Assembly: GCF_018812025.1 (NCBI RefSeq) | Contig: NC_063065.1 | Span: 31,778,642-31,842,641, forward strand | DNA: 64,000 nt | Direction of reading: 5' to 3' | Source of the DNA: Megalobrama amblycephala | Lineage: Eukaryota > Chordata > Actinopteri > Cypriniformes > Xenocyprididae | In this document: positions 51,701 through 60,700 of the stretch, piece by piece | How positions within the stretch are numbered: position 1 is the first letter of the stretch | Layout: each line of letters starts with the position of its first letter | Notes under the pieces: model-generated | Seen by the model: the letters and a program-made list of their open reading frames with translations, nothing else | What the model was told of the DNA's origin: nothing | Databases searched by the model: none | Position numbers and translations under genes: made by a program

Positions 51701-54700
51701 CACAAGAAAAGTTATTGTTTTTCATGAGATGTTGTGACAGTGCTTCCCACACATAGACTTTACTTAGGCGGGCCGCCCACGTATAACAACGGCCGCCCAA
51801 GTATATTTGGAGACACATTTCTGCTTTTATTATTATTTTTATCCTCTTATTTTATCCTCTTTATATCCGTGCAAGATAATGAAACCATCCGCGATCGATT
51901 AACTAGTCGTTTCGTACCTGCTCGTTACTTGTGCGTCAGAACCGTTTACTCCCGCTAACATTCCCATGTGCGCGGCATTTTGCAAAGTCACAAGGGGGCG
52001 CACAACAGCGCTTCAAAGTGATTCTTGATCAATGGAAAGCGCAGATTTATGCCAAGCGATTGCTAATGAACTCAAGTTGATGAGTTATTACAATGTCTAC
52101 TTTCATGGCCTTTATATAAAATGTTTTATACGGTTGTAAGAATCTGAAGGATCAGCCTGCAATTGTACAGACATTTCAAAATAAGAGTCCCAGTGCATTT
52201 CGGGCTTGTTTATAATTAAAAGTCACACGCTAAGTTTTTTTCTTTATCTTTTGGGCATTATTGGTATTTTGGTTACACAATAAATTGTATTTAATTTGAT
52301 TTCCATTTAATTCATAGTAAATTATTGAAGTCTCCCCCACAGGAAGAAAAGACTAAGAACATTATTTGACACATATATTATTAATTTTATAAATTTTACT
52401 ATTAAAATCTGTGTCCCATTCATTGAGAGAGACACTATATGACAGCAAGGAGAACACAGGAAAAGGAGAACCATTTAAATGCTGTAATTTTGCATAATTT
52501 ACAATGCATAATAATGCATAAAATTAGTATGTAATTAAATGTAACATGTTATGTAATTAAAATTAATTTCAATAAATAAAAATACTGTTAAAAATCACAC
52601 ATTATTTGTCTGTCACATGTAGTAGACCATTTTTGTGCCGTGGGTAATTGGAGGATTTTTCGCACGGCTACCACCGCAAGTATATTTCAAACCTGTGGGA
52701 AGCACTGTGTGAGTACTTCAAACTTCACCTTGACAAAATGTATTTTTAAACCTAGTGATTTTATAATGTTTAATATTTATTCAAAAGCGAAACTGAGTGA
52801 AAAACTATTACAGGAAATGGCTAATACGAGCCAATAAATGCTCCTCTGCTGCCATCTGATGGTTATAATTAATGTCTTTTTTATTTTTAAATAAAATGTT
52901 TTCTATCAAATGTTGAATTTCCTACATTTTTAAACATTCAGTTTTACAAATATGGACAATCTCAGAAGAATGAACAAATAATGTTTTTGGTCATCACATT
53001 AAAACAGTTGAATTGCTGGAAAAATGTTGCGTGTGCGTGTCTTATTACAGATAACGCGTTTCTTATTCAGACGTTCCCATTAGCTTCATCTTTATTGCAA
53101 TCAATAAAACTGTTTATTGGCAAATTAGGCAAGTGTGATAACTGCATTAAATACAACATTAAAAAGTCAACCATTGATGGTTTTGTGTCGATGTACAGTG
53201 AGTTAAAAGGAAATGCCCAAGCTGGCTTAATGAAAACCAGGAAGTAACCATGCATATGGTCAACTGAGGCAGTCACAGCACCAAAACAGTATTTATTTTT
53301 TTAATTTTGTAATAAAATGGGCAGAATTTGAAATCTGAGACTTTGTTTCATATCAAAAGTAACAAAGCACAAAGCTTCTTGCGATTTATTGGATGGCAGG
53401 CGCGCTACAATGTTCTGTTCATTCATCAACTGAAAATAGGAGACCAATCGATTCTTGGGATTTAAGAATCAATATTGGTTTGTAAAAATGAGAATCGATT
53501 AGAATCGAGAAATTAATATTTTTTTACCCAGCCCTAGTGTACATTGACATTATGTGAACACACACCTGCAGTGGTACGGTGGCCCTGTTGGTGTGAAGGT
53601 GAGCGAGCGTCAGCAGGTCCACTAAAATACGCACTCCATTTGTTGGATCAACTTAAATAGTTGCATTCATGTTGACAATTATTAAGTTCATGTTACTTAG
53701 AAATGTGTTTTTATTGTGGCAAAAAAATTATGTTGGATCAACTTAAATAGTTGCATTCATGTTGACAATTATTAAGTTCATGTTACTTAGAAATGTGTTT
53801 TTATTGTGGCAAAAACCGTCTTCACCTTACTTAAAACATTATGTTGGATCAACTTAAATAGTTGCATTCATGTTGACAATTATTAAGTTCATGTTACTTA
53901 GAAATGTGTTTTTATTGTGGCAAAAACCGTCTTCACCTTACTTAAAACATTATGTTGGATCAACTTAAATAGTTGCATTCATGTTGATAATTATTAAGTT
54001 CATGTTACTTAGAAATGTGTTTTTATTGTGGCAAAAAACGTCTTCACCTTACTTAAAACATTATGTTGGATCAACTTAAATAGTTGCATTCATGTTGACA
54101 ATTATTAAGTTCATGTAACTTAGAAATGTGTTTTTATTGTGGCAAAAAGCGTCTTCACCTTACTTAAAACATTATGTTGGATCAACTTAAATAGTTGCAT
54201 TCATGTTGACAATTATTAAGTTCATGTTACTTAGAAATGTGTTTTTATTGTGGCAAAAAAGCGTCTTCACCTTACTTAAAACATTATGTTGGATCAACTT
54301 AAATAGAATCGATTAAAATCGAGAAATTAATATTTTTTTACCCAGCCCTAGTGTACATTGACATTATGTGAACACACACCTGCAGTGGTACGGTGGCCCT
54401 GTTGGTGTGAAGGTGAGCGAGCGTCAGCAGGTCCACTAAAATACGCACTCCATTTGAGTCCATGATATCCTTCACGTTTTTCTGTCAGAACAGAAATGGT
54501 TGAAGCATGAGCAAAGAAACATGCACAATATTACATTCACAAATATTCAGATTTTTCTTCACACATCACGTCTCATATCTCATCTCACCTTGTTAAGAAT
54601 AAGTTTGTTGAGGAAGAGGATGAGTCTGTCTCTCTCCAGCTTGTCTGTACACTGGAGATTCACAGGAAGAAGACAGATGACATAAAAACACCCTGAATCT

Positions 54701-57700
54701 GGTGATGTATGGCTGATACAGTTATCCATACATCAGAAAAGAACAGTCATAAAAGTCATGAGTTGCAGCTGTTATTTCAGTCCAACCATGTTAGTTTGGA
54801 CAGATCCTACAACCAAACATTCATGGCTGGAGCTGAATACTGACCCGGTCCAACATGCCCACAATGTACTTGGTGTCAGTGAAGGGTCCGATCTCCTCAC
54901 AGCACTTGCCGTAGACGATAGTGAGCGCTTGCAGACACAGACACTTCATGGCAACTTTGGGAGTCAGCAGGAAACGATGGTAGAGCTCGTTAAAAAACTC
55001 ATACCTAGAAAGAGAGATGATTCAAATCATTCAGAGCATCTAGTGATGGCTGATGCAAAATAAAAATCTGACACATCGACCAAACTGAAAAACTCGTAGG
55101 CCAATTGCGATACTTAGAAACTGCGGTCGACCTCTAGTTACGAAACTCAAGTGAAACGTACGATCTCTTGATGGCACCAGACTCGTCGTTTTCATCTTCC
55201 TCCAGCAGCAGACGCAGGTAATAATCGCCGATTTTAATCTCATCAGAAAGGCACTCGTACTTCACCTAAACACAATTCAACATGGAATTATTTACCTTCA
55301 TATTTGCTTTGAATGATCGGTTCTAGCTATTATTCATATGCAATAAACTCGGTTCATCCAGTCATCAGATGTGCAGACCTCAAACTCTTGGTGGTTCCAG
55401 GAGATGACGTTGGTGCTGCCCAGCTCTCGGTCCACGGTGAAGGAGCGCATCTCTCCCTCCAGAGCGTCTCGCAGCTCTTCTCTGGTCTTCAGATTCCAGA
55501 TGAGATTAGAGCGAGTGTGATCCTGCTGAAACCTGCACACAAACACAAGAAACCAGACAGGAACACACTGAAACTGACTCAAGACTCGTGAGTTTTTATT
55601 GTGGCAAAAAAATGCCTTCACCTTACTTAAAACATTATGTTGGATCAACTTAAATAGTTGCATTCATGTTGATAATTATTAAGTTCATGTTACATAGAAA
55701 TGCGTTTTATTGCATTATGTTGGATCAACTTAAATAGTTGCATTCATGTTGACAATTTTTAAGTTCATGTTACTTAGAAATGTGTTTTTATTGTGGCAAA
55801 AAACGTCTTCACCTTACTTAAAACATTATGTTGGATCAACTTAAATAGTTGCATTCATGTTGATAATTATTAAGTTCATGTTACTTAGAAATGTGTTTTT
55901 ATTGTGGCAAAAAATGTCTTCACCTTACTTAAAACATTATGTTGGATCAACTTAAATAGTTGCATTCATGTTGACAATTATTAAGTTCATGTTACTTAGA
56001 AATGTGTTTTTATTGTGGCAAAAACCGTCTTCACCTTACTTAAAACATTATGTTGGATCAACTTAAATAGTTGCATTCATGTTGACAATTATTAAGTTCA
56101 TGTTACTTAGAAATGTGTTTTTATTGTGGCAAAAAAATTATGTTGGATCAACTTAAATAGTTGCATTCATGTTGACAATTATTAAGTTCATGTTACTTAG
56201 AAATGTGTTTTTATTGTGGCAAAAAACGTCTTCACCTTACTTAAAACATTATGTTGGATCAACTTAAATAGTTGCATTCATGTTGACAATTATTAAGTTC
56301 ATGTTACTTAGAAATGTGTTTTTATTGTGGCAAAAAGCGTCTTCACCTTACTTAAAACATTATGTTGGATCAACTTAAATAGTTGCATTCATGTTGACAA
56401 TTATTAAGTTCATGTTACTTAGAAATGTGTTTTTATTGTGGCAAAAAAACGTCTTCACCTTACTTAAAACATTATGTTGGATCAACTTAAATAGTTGAAT
56501 TCATGTTGATAATTATTAAGTTCATGTTACTTAGAAATGTGTTTTTATTGTGGCAAAAAAACGTCTTCAACTTATTTAAAACATTATGTTGGATCAACTT
56601 AAATAGTTGCATTTATGTTGACAATTATTAAGTTCATGTTAACTTAGAAATGTGTTTTTATTGTGGCAAAAAAACGTCTTCACCTTACTTAAAACATTAT
56701 GTTGGATCAACTTAAATAGTTGCATTCATGTTGACAATTATTAAGTTCATGTTACTTAGAAATGTGTTTTTATTGTGGCAAAAAGCGTCTTCACCTTACT
56801 TAAAACATTATGTTGGATCAACTTAAATAGTTGCATTCATGTTGACAATTATTAAGTTCATGTTACTTAGAAATGTGTTTTTATTGTGGCAAAAAACGTC
56901 TTCACCTTACTTAAAACATTATGTTGGATCAACTTAAATAGTTGCATTCATGTTGACAATTATTAAGTTCATGTTACTTAGAAATGTGTTTTTATTGTGG
57001 CAAAAAAATTATGTTGGATCAACTTAAATAGTTGCATTCATGTTGACAATTATTAAGTTCATGTTACTTAGAAATGTGTTTTTATTGTGGCAAAAAACGT
57101 CTTCACCTTACTTAAAACATTATGTTGGATCAACTTAAATAGTTGCATTCATGTTGACAATTATTAAGTTCATGTTACTTAGAAATGTGTTTTTATTGTG
57201 GCAAAAAGCGTCTTCACCTTACTTAAAACATTATGTTGGATCAACTTAAATAGTTGCATTCATGTTGACAATTATTAAGTTCATGTTACTTAGAAATGTG
57301 TTTTTATTGTGGCAAAAACGTCTTCACCTTACTTAAAACATTATGTTGGATCAACTTAAATAGTTGCATTCATGTTGACAATTATTAAGTTCATGTTACT
57401 TAGAAATGTGTTTTTATTGTGGCAAAAAAATTATGTTGGATCAACTTAAATAGTTGCATTCATGTTGACAATTATTAAGTTCATGTTACTTAGAAATGTG
57501 TTTTTATTGTGGCAAAAAACGTCTTCACCTTACTTAAAACATTATGTTGGATCAACTTAAATAGTTGCATTCATGTTGACAATTATTAAGTTCATGTTAC
57601 TTAGAAATGTGTTTTTATTGTGGCAAAAAGCGTCTTCACCTTACTTAAAACATTATGTTGGATCAACTTAAATAGTTGCATTCATGTTGACAATTATTAA

Positions 57701-60700
57701 GTTCATGTTACTTAGAAATGTGTTTTTATTGTGGCAAAAAAACGTCTTCACCTTACTTAAAACATTATGTTGGATCAACTTAAATAGTTGAATTCATGTT
57801 GATAATTATTAAGTTCATGTTACTTAGAAATGTGTTTTTATTGTGGCAAAAAAACGTCTTCAACTTATTTAAAACATTATGTTGGATCAACTTAAATAGT
57901 TGCATTTATGTTGACAATTATTAAGTTCATGTAACTTAGAAATGTGTTTTTATTGTGGCAAAAAAACGTCTTCACCTTACTTAAAACATTATGTTGGATC
58001 AACTTAAATAGTTGCATTCATGTTGACAATTATTAAGTTCATGTTACTTAGAAATGTGTTTTTATTGTGGCAAAAAGCGTCTTCACCTTACTTAAAACAT
58101 TATGTTGGATCAACTTAAATAGTTGCATTCATGTTGACAATTATTAAGTTCATGTTACTTAGAAATGTGTTTTTATTGTGGCAAAAAACGTCTTCACCTT
58201 ACTTAAAACATTATGTTGGATCAACTTAAATAGTTGCATTCATGTTGACAATTATTAAGTTCATGTTACTTAGAAATGTGTTTTTATTGTGGCAAAAAAC
58301 GTCTTCACCTTACTTAAAACATTATGTTGGATCAACTTAAATAGTTGCATTCATGTTGACAATTATTAAGTTCATGTTACTTAGAAATGTGTTTTTATTG
58401 TGGCAAAAAACGTCTTCACCTTACTTAAAACATTATGTTGGATCAACTTAAATAGTTGCATTCATGTTGACAATTATTAAGTTCATGTTACTTAGAAATG
58501 TGTTTTTATTGTGGCAAAAACGTCTTCACCTTACTTAAAACATTATGTTGGATCAACTTAAATAGTTGCATTCATGTTGACAATTATTAAGTTCATGTTA
58601 CTTAGAAATGTGTTTTTATTGTGGCAAAAACGTCTTCACCTTACTTAAAACATTATGTTGGATCAACTTAAATAGTTGCATTCATGTTGACAATTATTAA
58701 GTTCATGTTACTTAGAAATGTGTTTTTATTGTGGCAAAAAACGTCTTCAACTTATTTAAAACATTATGTTGGATCAACTTAAATAGTTGCATTTCATGTT
58801 GACAATTATTAAGTTCATGTAACTTAGAAATGTGTTTTTATTGTGGCAAAAAAACGTCTTCACCTTACTTAAAACATTATGTTGGATCAACTTAAATAGT
58901 TGCATTCATGTTGACAATTATTAAGTTCATGTTACTTAGAAATGTGTTTTTATTGTGGCAAAAAGCGTCTTCACCTTACTTAAAACATTATGTTGGATCA
59001 ACTTAAATAGTTGCATTCATGTTGACAATTATTAAGTTCATGTTACTTAGAAATGTGTTTTTATTGTGGCAAAAAACGTCTTCACCTTACTTAAAACATT
59101 ATGTTGGATCAACTTAAATAGTTGCATTCATGTTGACAATTATTAAGTTCATGTTAACTTAGAAATGTGTTTTTATTGTGGCAAAAAACGTCTTCACCTT
59201 ACTTAAAACATTATGTTGGATCAACTTAAATAGTTGCATTCATGTTGACAATTATTAAGTTCATGTTACTTAGAAATGTGTTTTTATTGTGGCAAAAAAC
59301 GTCTTCACCTTACTTAAAACATTATGTTGGATCAACTTAAATAGTTGCATTCATGTTGACAATTATTAAGTTCATGTTACTTAGAAATGTGTTTTTATTG
59401 TGGCAAAAAACGTCTTCACCTTACTTAAAACATTATGTTGGATCAACTTAAATAGTTGCATTCATGTTGACAATTATTAAGTTCATGTTACTTAGAAATG
59501 TGTTTTTATTGTGGCAAAAACCGTCTTCACCTTACTTAAAACATTATGTTGGATCAACTTAAATAGTTGCATTCATGTTGACAATTATTAAGTTCATGTA
59601 ACTTAGAAATGTGTTTTTATTGTGGCAAAAAAACGTCTTCACCTTACTTAAAACATTATGTTGGATCAACTTAAATAGTTGCATTCATGTTGACAATTAT
59701 TAAGTTCATGTAACTTAGAAATGTGTTTTTATTGTGGCAAAAAAACGTCTTCAACTTAAAACATATTGGATCAACTTAAATAGTTGCATTCATGTTGATA
59801 ATTATTAAGTTCATGTTACTTAGAAATGTGTTTTTATTGTGGCAAAAAAACGTCTTCAACTTACTTAAAACATTATGTTGGATCAACTTAAATAGTTGCA
59901 TTCATGTTGATAATTATTAAGTTCATGTTACTTAGAAATGTGTTTTTATTGTGGCAAAAAAACGTCTTCAACTTACTTAAAACATTATGTTGGATCAACT
60001 TAAATAGTTGCATTCATGTTGACAATTATTAAGTTCATGTTACCTAGAAATGTGTTTTTATTGTGGCAAAAAAACGTCTTCACCTTACTTAAAACATTAT
60101 GTTGGATCAACTCAAAATATTGCTTTGAATTAATGTAATTCTCCCAATTGGCTTAAGTTAAAAATTCTAGTGGAAAACGTTAACATATTTTTTTTTTGTT
60201 GAACCAATGTTTTTTTTTTAGAGTGTGTGCTTTAAGGGCGATCCTGCATGCAATTCTCAAAACACCCACAAGATGGCAGCGTTTATCGATAAACCTGATA
60301 TTACAAAACCAATAACTGATAATGGTAAAATGCTTAAATATCAGGAAACATATTGGTAAAACGATATATTGGTCGATCTCTACTCAAGACCCTGATATAC
60401 TTCAAGATAGGGGTGTGCGAAATTGGGAAAAAAAAAAATTTCAATATTCTCTGAGGTTTAATTGATAGCTGAATGATATTTTGCTGATTCCTTGGCAGGT
60501 TTAGGACTTTGGTTTAGGAAGTTTTTAATATTCGTCATATTCTGTGTGGTGGTCAGTTCACAGCAGTGACAGAAATTATTTTTTCAAATACGTTTAAATA
60601 GATTTTTACCTTTTATGCAAAAGCAACCTGACGTGACTAAATTGAATCTCAGAGCTCTTTTTTTTTTTTCTGAACTGCTGTTTTCTCATTTTTGTTGTGG

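Noticed and set aside
55587..60105. Regular repeat with spacers resembling a CRISPR array
   Set aside because: The whole 111-bp unit is repeated with no unique spacers, no cas genes are present, and the host is a vertebrate.
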